In this document: positions 49,975-56,683 of the stretch, piece after piece
Layout of the letters: every line of letters starts with the position of its first letter
How positions within the stretch are numbered: position 1 is the stretch's first letter
From: Streptomyces sp. H27-H5
GTDB taxonomy: Bacteria; Actinomycetota; Actinomycetes; Streptomycetales; Streptomycetaceae
NCBI RefSeq assembly: GCF_026627505.1
Contig: NZ_JAPNLK010000057.1
Span: forward strand, 1 to 56,683
Length of the DNA: 56,683 nt
Direction: 5' to 3'
Made by a program: the position numbers and the translations under genes
Notes under the pieces: model-generated
The model's input: only the letters and a program-made list of their open reading frames with translations
The model's database searches: none
What the model was told of the DNA's origin: nothing

Positions 49975-50009
49975 GGGAGCGAGGGGCGCAAGGGGCGCCG
50001 GACGCTCCC
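49975..50009 (+). terminator. Hairpin after the PPTase
   Basis: GGGAGCG (49975-49981) pairs perfectly with CGCTCCC (50003-50009), 10 bp beyond the PPTase stop, with further GC pairing possible in the loop. From here to 50259 I see no gene. Confidence 0.45.
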
Positions 50010-50259
50010 GCCCCATCAGCTACCGGAGCAGGGCACACCGGCGGCCACGGTCACTGACGTCGCCGCGCCCGAACCGGGCCATCGGATCGACCAGCCTGCC
50101 GCTGTCCGGGACACCACCCGGGCTGCCGGCCACGACGACCCCCTGCGCGACGCCCGGGTCGCGGCCGACGCAGGCTGGGGCAGGTGGGCCGTCCTGCGCC
50201 GCGCCGGCCGAGCGCGCCCCCTTTTTGCCATCCCAGCGGCGCGCTGAGGCTGTCAGCCT

Positions 50260-50739
50260 CTACGGCGCATCCCGAGTGGTGGCGGCGCCGTTGGGGTCGG
50301 AGCCAAGGAGCAGGGCGACCAGACGCTCCGCCTGTTCCCGGGGGTCCGGTGCGCTGGCCCAGCTGGTCATGAGGAGGTGGTGGACCGTTCCGACGAGGGC
50401 GAGCGCGATCGAGGCGCTGTCGATCCCGTCCGCGAGGCGTCCGAGCCGCCGTTCGGCTTCGAGGTAGGAGGAGATCGCATCCTGGATCGCCGTGAAGCCC
50501 GGTGCGCCGGCCTCCAGCGCCTGACGAATCCGCAGGGAGGCGGCGGGACGGGTCATGGCCAGGCCGATGACCACGGGGTCCAGGGAGGTCAGGAGCGCGA
50601 ACGCGACCGCGACGAGATTCTCGGCCACGGCGGCGTGACCTGCTCGCCCAGGCAGTGCCTCGGCCTGGCGCGCGGCACGCGCGAACCGGTCGATGACCAG
50701 TTCGGCGACGAATTCGTCCAGCCCGTCGAAATGGGCGTG
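50260..50739 (-). pseudogene. TetR-family regulator, N-terminus lost
   Basis: The readable part runs from HFDGLDEFVAELVIDRFARAARQ, the junction of the TetR DNA-binding and ligand domains, to a C-terminal TetR-type helical domain (LDPVVIGLAMTRP, LVGTVHHLLMTSW, AERLVALLLG). The helix-turn-helix that should precede HF is absent. Upstream reading runs directly into the 186-bp palindrome at 50740-50925. An open frame does continue to 50910 through the palindrome, but that stretch encodes an IS-like start (MSAPRKYP) and not a TetR domain. The ligand-domain half alone should not bind DNA. Confidence 0.7.
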
Positions 50740-50925
50740 TGAGGTTCCCCCGAGATGCGGAAGATGGTGGCAGAGGGTCAGATGGTTCTCATGAGAGGAA
50801 CATCGGCCATGGCTGCCCCCAGAAAGTACTCTCGGGTACTTCCTGGGTGCAGACATGAGATCGGTTCCCTTCGACATGACCATCACACGACGGCCAACGA
50901 TCTCCCGCAACCCGGGGGAACCTCA
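50740..50925. mobile_element. MITE-like palindrome from two IS3-type ends
   Basis: The element is symmetrical. TGAGGTTCCCCCG at 50740 is repeated exactly inverted at 50913-50925. The two 93-bp arms match at roughly 70% by eye, and an ATG opens each arm at mirror-image positions (50809 and 50856, same centre 50832.5). The mirrored reading frames begin MAAPRKYSRV and MSAPRKYPRV, much like the first codons of IS3-family orfA (MSAPRKYP). I see no clear target duplication. It separates the TetR remnant from sequence to its right that may encode a transposase tail (FAALAQAYARHPERFG). Confidence 0.7.
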
Positions 50926-50996
50926 GCCGAAGCGTTCGGGGTGGCGTGCGTATGCCTGGGCCAGCGCCGCGAACCCACACCACAAACCTCATAGCG

Positions 50997-51584
50997 TCAC
51001 GACCGTCTCACTGGACTTGAAATCTTCCGGGTCACCAGCTCGGCGACCAGCCCGTCATCCACAGCGCCCGCCAGTTTCTTCTCCCAGATCGTCATGCTCC
51101 AGTATTTTCCGAATTTGAGGGCTACTTCGTCGTACACCGCCGCTTGGTTGAAGTCGGATCTCCGTAGCAAGGCGGTTGCGAGCTGGTTCGTGTCCAGTGT
51201 GTAGGCGTAAGCGCGGCGGACCTTCTCAGCTGCCAGGTGGCGCAGCAGTTCTCTCAGGAGTGCGCCGCCAACACCTTGGCCGGTTGCGTCCGGCGTGCAG
51301 TAGAGGCCCACGACGGCGGCCTGTTTGAAGGCTTCGTCGGGTACGAGGGGGGTGCTGTCGGCGAATCCGAGGAGTCGGCCGGTGTCCCGGTCGCGCGCGG
51401 CGAGAATCCGGTATGGTCCCGCGGGCGCGTGAGAGGCGAACCTGTGCTGCTGCCCGACTGCGTCCAGTGGCTGGGAGAGGGCAACGGCGGTGGTGTTGAT
51501 GATGTAGTGGTTGAGGACTTCGGAGAGTTCGGCGAGATCGGATTGCTGGGCGAGCGAGATGTCAACGGCTGGTTTCTTGGTCAT
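50997..51584 (-). CDS. GNAT-family N-acetyltransferase
   Basis: The 195-residue protein has the GNAT fold: an N-terminal ISLAQQSDLAELSEVLNHY segment, central GFADS and VVGLYCTPDATGQGVGGALL, where the Q/R-x-x-G-x-G/A acetyl-CoA loop is GQGVGG, and a C-terminal AYAYTLDTNQLATALLRRSDF region. It should transfer an acyl group from acyl-CoA to an amine; the substrate is unknown. The ATG at 51584 follows GGAGG by about 12 bases. It lies 19 bp after the ATP-grasp gene, so it is the last gene of the fusion/ligase operon. A housekeeping or resistance role is also possible. Confidence 0.85.
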   Translation of the reverse strand: MTKKPAVDISLAQQSDLAELSEVLNHYIINTTAVALSQPLDAVGQQHRFASHAPAGPYRILAARDRDTGRLLGFADSTPLVPDEAFKQAAVVGLYCTPDATGQGVGGALLRELLRHLAAEKVRRAYAYTLDTNQLATALLRRSDFNQAAVYDEVALKFGKYWSMTIWEKKLAGAVDDGLVAELVTRKISSPVRRS

Positions 51585-51603
51585 CGGGCGGATACGCCTC
51601 CTG

Positions 51604-52917
51604 CTACAGGTTGGCCGGGTGGCACTCTTCCCGTGTGTGCGGGTCCCCTTCGGGCCGTACATGGGCGGGAAGAAGGTTCCAGGCGTCGGAGCCGGGCGGG
51701 AGGAGAGTATGCGTGAGTTCTGCTGCTTTCCCTGTCAGCATGTCGGCGCTCTCCGCCCAGAGCACCGCGGTGAGGGAGGAGGGGCCGCTGGGCGGCATAT
51801 AGGCCGTGACCGGGGTGAGGCGGTGCTGTTCTAGCCATGAGTGAGCGGTGCTCAGGAGTACATCGGGCTCGGCTGCGATCCAGGTGCCGATGAGTCCGAG
51901 TGGAGCGCGTGCGGGTACGGTCACCAAGGGGGTGGCCTGGGTGATGCGGAAGTTGACGTCGTAGATGAGGAGCCTGTTGTCGGTGGTGACCGCGCAGTCG
52001 ATGCCGCAATATCCGCAGAAGCCTCGCCGCTGCGCGGCGGCGGCTGTTTCTCTGGCCGCGCGCACGAGGGGATTGGGCGGCCGGTCGGCTCCAAGTACGC
52101 TGCCCTGATATGTACCCTCACCGTCGGTCAGCAGCAGGGTTGACCCCAGCAGAATGGGCGGGGAAGCCGGGGGTACCGAGAACTGGATTCCCCAGCTGGT
52201 GCGGATGTCGAGCAGCTCCTCCACCACGAGCAGCTCTCCGTCGGCGGTAGCGAGGGACGGAATCGGGTGCGAGGGCCCCTGGTGGTGGTGGAGCAGGACG
52301 TCGAGACCGCCGCCGTTGGGTCTGGTCGTTGCCGCTTTGGCCACCCACGAGCTGGTGCACTCGCCATGGAATTCCGCGGCGGGGACCAGTGTGCGGCGTG
52401 GGATGAACGGCGCGGGCACCCACTCGGCCAGTCGGCCCTTGTCGCAGAGGGCGCCCATCAGAGCCAGGTCGGGAACGAACCGGCCGGGGCCCGTGGGTGG
52501 ATCGGGCAGATTGAACTGCGCGGCGACTCTTTCCCCTCGGGCCACGGCCTGTGATACCAGGGCGCGGTGCTCGTCCGCGGTGGTGAACGTCCTGCAGCTC
52601 CGGGGCGTGGGGTGTCCTGCCCGTCGCAGAAGTTCCAGGGTTTCCGGCGTCGTCGTGTGTGTGTGGCAGATGAGGTCAGCGGAGTGGGAGAAGAGGGTGG
52701 GGGTGCCGCTGAGCAGGTTCTGGATGTCGCCGAGCGCCGGGAAGTCGGGCTGCGGACCAAGTCGTGCCAGTTCTTCCGGGAAGCCCGTGATGACATCGTG
52801 TTCGGGGAGCAAGCGCTGGCGGCCTTTCGAGATGCGGACTCCGATTAGGGGATCGGCGGGAGGGGGCCGGGGCGGCGGTGGGAGACATCTGCTTGCCTCC
52901 GCCGGGCGGCTCTTCAT
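51604..52917 (-). CDS. ATP-grasp carboxylate-amine ligase, pre-ATP-grasp type
   Basis: The 437-residue protein begins with a pre-ATP-grasp-like region (HSADLICHTHTTTPETLELL, AGHPTPRS), then an ATP-binding core with Lys-rich KAATTRPNGGGLDVLLHHH, the clamp VVEELLDIRTSWGIQFSV and the Mg-binding end GIDCAVTTDNRLLIYDVNFRIT. Members activate a carboxylate as acyl phosphate and join it to an amine; the nearest style I recall is the PGM1-type peptide ligases, but this is not secure. ATG 52917 overlaps the fusion gene stop as ATGA. A frame open further upstream (to 53181) only shadows that gene. The tight coupling suggests that its substrate comes from the prenyl enzyme. Confidence 0.8.
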   Translation of the reverse strand: MKSRPAEASRCLPPPPRPPPADPLIGVRISKGRQRLLPEHDVITGFPEELARLGPQPDFPALGDIQNLLSGTPTLFSHSADLICHTHTTTPETLELLRRAGHPTPRSCRTFTTADEHRALVSQAVARGERVAAQFNLPDPPTGPGRFVPDLALMGALCDKGRLAEWVPAPFIPRRTLVPAAEFHGECTSSWVAKAATTRPNGGGLDVLLHHHQGPSHPIPSLATADGELLVVEELLDIRTSWGIQFSVPPASPPILLGSTLLLTDGEGTYQGSVLGADRPPNPLVRAARETAAAAQRRGFCGYCGIDCAVTTDNRLLIYDVNFRITQATPLVTVPARAPLGLIGTWIAAEPDVLLSTAHSWLEQHRLTPVTAYMPPSGPSSLTAVLWAESADMLTGKAAELTHTLLPPGSDAWNLLPAHVRPEGDPHTREECHPANL

Positions 52918-55199
52918 CCGTTCAGTTCGGCGTCCCGGTAGGCGGCGAAGAGGCCGAGCGCCCGGAGCATGGCCTTGATCGGATAGTTCGGAAGCAGCGG
53001 TTCGAGGCCATTCCACTTCCTGTCGATCAATGCCCGGGCGCGTTCCAACGCGAGGTCCACGCCACCGGAACGTTCCAGCACAGTGATGCACGCGGCTACC
53101 TCTTCCGACTGCCGGGGCCGGGCGCTGACGCGCCGCCAGAGCTCTTGCGCCCGGTCGCTGGGAAGCAGTTCGATTGCGCATGCGAGCGGGTACGTCACTC
53201 TGCCGTTGCGGATGTCCTCACCCGGCTCCTTCAGGCGTTCTCCATCGCTGTTCACGTGGCCTCGGAGATCGAATACGTCGTCCGAGATCTGATAGACGAG
53301 ACCCAGCGCCTCGAAGTAGTCGCAGACCGCCTTTTGTTGGGCAGGGCGGGCATCGGCGAGGGTGGCGGCCAGATCCGCGAGAGCCCGTACCGGCAGGGCG
53401 GTCTTGAGGCGATGGACCGCCAGGACGTGCTCGCCGATCCCTTTTCCGCTGCCGGCGGCCACGGCATCGTCCATGGCCCGGGTATGGCCGTGGATGTCGA
53501 GGGCCTGGCCGGCATGTGCGCTGCGGAGCGCACCGCAGAACAACTCGTAGGCGTGCAGTCGGACCTCTGGCCGCAGGGTCAGGTCGCGTAGGACCCGGTC
53601 GAAGGCGAAGTAGGCGGCTGTGCCCGCGTTGATGGCCGTGGCGGTGCCGAAGACGCTGTGGGCGGTGGGACGGCCCCGCCGCAGTACGGCGTCGTCCTGT
53701 ACATCGTCGACGATGAGGCTGCCGGTGTGGAGCAGTTCGACGACGGCCATCAGTGGACGGTAGGAGTCGCTGTCGGCGCCCAGTGCTTCGAGGACTGCGG
53801 TGAACGCGAAGGGGCGCCAGCTCTTGCCCGCAGCATCCACCAGATGCAGGACGGGTCCGGCCAGCGTCTCGTGCAATGCGGTGTGGGACACGGCCGCCAG
53901 CAGGTCTTCCGTCCCGGGGCCGAGGAAGCCGAGGCTGGCCTGCGGGCTGGGGGTGGACGGATAGAACTCACTGATGACCCGGCGGGTCTCCGCTGCGATG
54001 GGTGTCATCAGCTGGTCCATACGGGCGATCGCCTGCGCCGGCTTGACCTCCACAAAGCCGGTTCCGTGGACCGCCCTGCCGTCAAATCTGCCGCTGACGT
54101 GGACCCTTCCCTCCCAGAAGCCGCGGTGGACGGTTACCGTGCGCACCTCCTGGCGGGCGAAGGCCGCCTGGAGCGTGAGGTCAAGGCCGAGGGAGGGCGA
54201 GGTGAGCGTCCAGCTGAGCGGGTACTCGTTGAAGGTCTGCAGGGAGGTCCATACAGGGCCGCGCTCCAGCGTGTAGTCGCCGAGCGTGCGGGCGGTGCCG
54301 TCGGGTGACACAACGAGCGAGGTCCGGTCCCGGACTTCACTCTTGCCGTCGGCGACGTTCACCTTGCTCCAGACGGAGGCCGAGACGTCCCAGCCGTTGT
54401 CCAGATGGAGGCCGCACCAGTCCCAGGCCGCTTCCTCCGCCGCGAAACCGCTTTCGGCCCGCACGGGGGCGATGCCCCACTCGTGGTCGTACCAGGCGGT
54501 GCCGTGAGCGACCTCGTGCCGGACACCAGCGGTGGTGATTTCACCCGCTACGGCGAGACGGGTCACGCTGTAGTAGCGCATCCCCTCGTCGTCATCGCCG
54601 ATCCCCGACACCGTTCCGCTTCCTCCCTGCCAGGCTGCCGGGCGAAGAGGCGTGAACGCGAGATCCATGGACAAGGGCTCCACCGGATGACGCAGCCGCA
54701 GCCGATACCTGCCCGCGTCATCACGCCGGAACTCGGCGTCGGTCCCGTAGCAGAGCGCGAACGGATCGATAGCGAGACGCACCGGCCCCTCCAACGAGAG
54801 GTCGGGCAGCGGAGGCCGGTCGCCGGACACCATGTCCTCAAGGGCCTCCCGCAGTTTGGGATCGTAGACGCGATCGTTCCTCAGTACCTCCCGGATCAGG
54901 GCCAGATTCGCACCGTCGAGCTGCGTCAGCTGCTGATAGCGTCCGGTCCGCGGATCGCACCAGCCGGCCGCGAGGGTGTGCGAGTGTTCCACTCCCCCGT
55001 GAGCGCTTGCTTCGCCGACCCGGAAGAACGCCGCGAAGCCGGAAAACGGCCTGCCCTCGGCCGTTTCGGCATGGAAGTTGACGTACCACCACTCCATGCC
55101 CACTGTGTCATCAGGATGGTCCGGGTCTCGCTCCATGCCGAGACTCATCAGGTGATCGGGTACCCGGGAGGGCCTGTTCTGCACAGTTTCACCACGCAT
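52914..55199 (-). CDS. CrtC/AttH-like domain fused to prenyl diphosphate synthase
   Basis: The 761-residue protein has two parts. Residues about 30-385 match the lipocalin-like CrtC/AttH fold: GMEWWYVNFHA near the start and GTAWYDHEWGIAPV about 250 (the family WxDHEWG). CrtC proteins hydrate isoprenoid double bonds. Residues about 430-761 are a trans-isoprenyl diphosphate synthase with both Asp-rich sites: SLIVDDVQDDAVLRRG about 497 and YQISDDVFDLRGH about 639, the sites that bind Mg and diphosphates. Both halves look intact. ATG 55199 has GAGGAG about 11 bases upstream. It heads an operon with ATP-grasp (4-bp overlap) and GNAT. I infer prenyl chain assembly followed by hydration or related chemistry in one polypeptide. 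Confidence 0.85.
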   Translation of the reverse strand: MRGETVQNRPSRVPDHLMSLGMERDPDHPDDTVGMEWWYVNFHAETAEGRPFSGFAAFFRVGEASAHGGVEHSHTLAAGWCDPRTGRYQQLTQLDGANLALIREVLRNDRVYDPKLREALEDMVSGDRPPLPDLSLEGPVRLAIDPFALCYGTDAEFRRDDAGRYRLRLRHPVEPLSMDLAFTPLRPAAWQGGSGTVSGIGDDDEGMRYYSVTRLAVAGEITTAGVRHEVAHGTAWYDHEWGIAPVRAESGFAAEEAAWDWCGLHLDNGWDVSASVWSKVNVADGKSEVRDRTSLVVSPDGTARTLGDYTLERGPVWTSLQTFNEYPLSWTLTSPSLGLDLTLQAAFARQEVRTVTVHRGFWEGRVHVSGRFDGRAVHGTGFVEVKPAQAIARMDQLMTPIAAETRRVISEFYPSTPSPQASLGFLGPGTEDLLAAVSHTALHETLAGPVLHLVDAAGKSWRPFAFTAVLEALGADSDSYRPLMAVVELLHTGSLIVDDVQDDAVLRRGRPTAHSVFGTATAINAGTAAYFAFDRVLRDLTLRPEVRLHAYELFCGALRSAHAGQALDIHGHTRAMDDAVAAGSGKGIGEHVLAVHRLKTALPVRALADLAATLADARPAQQKAVCDYFEALGLVYQISDDVFDLRGHVNSDGERLKEPGEDIRNGRVTYPLACAIELLPSDRAQELWRRVSARPRQSEEVAACITVLERSGGVDLALERARALIDRKWNGLEPLLPNYPIKAMLRALGLFAAYRDAELNG

Positions 55200-55621
55200 G
55201 GTCAGTGATTCTCCTCAGGCCCGCCAGCCGGCGTGTGTCCGGCGGACGGCGTGACGGGTGGGTCGCTGTCAGCGGCGGCCTGCCGAACGGCGTCCGCCGA
55301 AGGTGGTCGCCAACGCGTACGAGGCGGCCTCTTCGTCCAGGGCTGCGTGCCAGAGCGGGCACGAATCGGGGCCGCCGGCCATTCGATGGAGTCGCGCTGT
55401 GTGGCTGGCGCTGTCGATGACGGCTTCTGGCCCCTCATGGCGGCGGGCTCGGCCGAACAGTCCTGCGGGCGTGCGGAACGGCCGATCACGAGACCGATGG
55501 GCGGGTGCGCTCGAACCCGCGGTCATGTGGCGTGCGCGCGCAACGGAGCGTAAGCCGACAGCCGCTGACACTCCTGTGCTCGCCCCAGGAAGCGCCCGGC
55601 GGCGAGCACAACAGACGTGGA
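55200..55621. other. Non-coding gap before the prenyl fusion operon
   Basis: I see no supported gene. Open frames on the minus strand (55202-55673) are Arg/Ala/Pro-rich without motifs. This stretch should hold the promoter of the fusion operon and the 3' end of the upstream exported-protein transcript. Confidence 0.5.
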
Positions 55622-56323
55622 TCAGGACAGAATCTCGCAGTTGATGGGCCGGTTGCCGGCACCGACCAAGCACCTGTCGCCGCTTCCGGCGCCGCCGTCG
55701 ACTGTGCCGTTGTTCACGACGGCCGAGAGGAGGTCATTGCCGAGGTTGCCGTTGATGCGGCCGCCGGACGCGACCTCGCCGAGGACGTCGACGGCATCGT
55801 CGCCCTGGTTCCCCTCGACTCTGCCTTCCAGCTTCGCGCCCAGGTCGGCGGTGATCGAGTCGTTTCCGTCGGAGCCGCCGACCCGGCCGTTCGGCAGCAC
55901 CTGCGAGGTCGGAAGCAGGTTCAGGGCGTCGGCGTCAGCGCCGCCGCGGACCTCGCCCGCGCTGACCACGCCCTCGATGTCGACGGCGTCGGCGCCGAGA
56001 CCGGCATCGACGAGGCCGCCGTTCAGCACGTTGGCGGTCACCGCGATCGTGACCTGGTCGCGTCCGTCACCGGCGCGGACGGTGCCGCTGACCTTGCCGA
56101 GGACCGTGACCGAGTCATCACCACCCATCGCATCGACGGTATCGCCCATGTCCACGTCGGAACAGACGATCAGATCCCTATTGTTCGTTCCCACTACCCT
56201 GGGACCGGACTGGGGCACGCCGTTGACGGTGCAGGCAGTCGCAGCATGCGCGGGTGACGCGAGGAGCAGCGGTGCGATGACGAGTGAGGCGGCGCAGAGC
56301 GCTCGCAGTGAGTTTTTGATCAC
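55622..56323 (-). CDS. Exported Gly/Asp-rich repeat protein (RTX-like beta-roll)
   Basis: The 233-residue protein has a Sec signal: basic VIKNSLR, a hydrophobic core ALCAASLVIAPLLLAS and cleavage near PAHA-ATA. The mature part is acidic and repeats a GxGxD/V pattern: MGGDDSVTVLG, AGDGRDQVTI, AGLGADAVDIEG, GGADADALNL, EGNQGDDAVDVLG, GNLGNDLLSAV, GGAGSGDRCLVG. This is the style of bacterial calcium-binding beta-rolls, but most turns depart from the strict RTX nonapeptide, so calcium binding is unproved. Two pairs of Cys frame the mature protein (TACTVNG, IVCSD, DRCLVG, INCEIL) and may form disulfides. The GTG start excludes a 13-residue Arg/Ser extension. No partner is evident. Confidence 0.75.
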   Translation of the reverse strand: MIKNSLRALCAASLVIAPLLLASPAHAATACTVNGVPQSGPRVVGTNNRDLIVCSDVDMGDTVDAMGGDDSVTVLGKVSGTVRAGDGRDQVTIAVTANVLNGGLVDAGLGADAVDIEGVVSAGEVRGGADADALNLLPTSQVLPNGRVGGSDGNDSITADLGAKLEGRVEGNQGDDAVDVLGEVASGGRINGNLGNDLLSAVVNNGTVDGGAGSGDRCLVGAGNRPINCEILS

Positions 56324-56556
56324 GCTGCAGGAATATCCGCTCCGAGCCGCCCGACGCCGCACCGACCCGCTCTGTCACTCGCAGGGGGACGTGCTGGCGG
56401 CCGCGGGGGAGCCAGTCGGCCCAAGCCGTTCTCCGCGAGTGCCGCCGTCCAGCGGCGCAGCCTGCTCCACCTGCGGATCCGGGCCGAACCGGGTTGGGTG
56501 TAGCTCTTCCAGAGGGACCGGCTTGATCATGCTGTGAGGTTGTATCCAACACCGTT

Positions 56557-56580
56557 GGCTCTGTCCCGTAATCGGTGGTA
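56557..56580. repeat. Probable terminal repeat of ISL3-type element
   Basis: GGCTCTGTCCCGTAATCGG resembles the ends of actinomycete ISL3 elements and lies 14 bp beyond the transposase stop codon, as expected for the 3' end of such an element. From 56324 to here I see no gene. Confidence 0.55.
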
Positions 56581-56594
56581 GCGGTGCGTAGTGA

Positions 56595-56683
56595 TCACTG
56601 GAGGAGGATGCGGTGGCGGAGCAGGGGGAACCCGGCTCGGCCGTGCATCTGTCTCATGATCCTCTTGGTTCGCGTGTTGACGC
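56595..56683 (-). CDS. ISL3-family transposase, C-terminal end (partial)
   Basis: The frame enters from the right window edge and ends at TGA 56597-56595. The last residues read VNTRTKRIMRQMHGRAGFPLLRHRILLQ in pieces; the core KRIMRQMHGRAGFPLLR closely matches the usual C-terminus of ISL3 (IS204/IS1001-like) transposases. Only about 28 codons lie in the window, so integrity of the gene cannot be judged. Confidence 0.75.
   Translation of the reverse strand, partial: VNTRTKRIMRQMHGRAGFPLLRHRILLQ

Noticed and set aside
50010..50259. Possible small gene between the PPTase and TetR remnant
   Set aside because: Open frames on both strands are Arg/Ala-rich with no motif or ribosome site.
55202..55673. 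Two open frames in the gap before the prenyl fusion gene
   Set aside because: There are no motifs, no credible ribosome site, and the composition is typical of non-coding GC-rich shadow. They overlap each other.

Overview
The window is high-GC actinomycete DNA and is most likely Streptomyces. It has very high GC with strong third-position bias, GTG starts, GTGA/ATGA start-stop overlaps, Tat-exported cholesterol oxidase homology, one rare TTA codon in a regulator, and actinomycete insertion-sequence remnants at both edges. Almost everything between about 2.2 and 48.8 kb is one modular type I polyketide cluster transcribed on the minus strand.

Layout. 1-1.8 kb: three broken transposase genes (IS1634-, IS481- and IS110-like). 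2.2-36.6 kb: a type II thioesterase and three giant PKS genes, read in biosynthetic order from right to left. PKS1 has a loading module plus modules 1 and 2, PKS2 has modules 3 and 4, and PKS3 has modules 5 and 6 plus the terminal thioesterase. 36.8-39.9 kb: a cholesterol-oxidase-type GMC flavoenzyme, a 3Fe-4S ferredoxin and a cytochrome P450. 40.2-48.8 kb: three tandem LuxR/LAL-type regulators. 49.2-50.0 kb: a divergent Sfp-type phosphopantetheinyl transferase. 50.3-50.9 kb: a TetR remnant beheaded by a symmetrical IS-derived palindrome. 51.0-55.2 kb: a second, unrelated minus-strand operon with a CrtC/AttH-prenyl diphosphate synthase fusion, an ATP-grasp ligase and a GNAT acetyltransferase. 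55.6-56.3 kb: a small exported Gly/Asp-rich repeat protein. 56.6 kb to the end: the 3' end of an ISL3-type transposase.

How the polyketide genes work together. The PPTase would prime the ACPs. The loading AT selects a monocarboxylic starter. Six modules extend with methylmalonyl (module 1), malonyl (2-5) and a methylmalonyl-like unit (6). All six modules ketoreduce, and only module 4 has DH and ER. The PKS3 TE releases the chain, and the type II TE probably clears misprimed ACPs. If the TE cyclises onto the starter-derived hydroxyl, the expected nucleus is a 14-membered lactone with methyls at C2 and C12, hydroxyls at C3, C5, C9 and C11, and a saturated C6-C8 stretch. P450, ferredoxin and GMC oxidase are candidate tailoring enzymes. 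There is no sugar gene. The product identity is inference and I do not match it to a known compound.

The most novel-looking material is the second operon (CrtC/AttH-IDS fusion, ATP-grasp, GNAT), the decayed ketosynthase in the loading module, a 1,017-bp identical AT repeat shared by modules 2 and 4, and the head-to-head IS-end palindrome.
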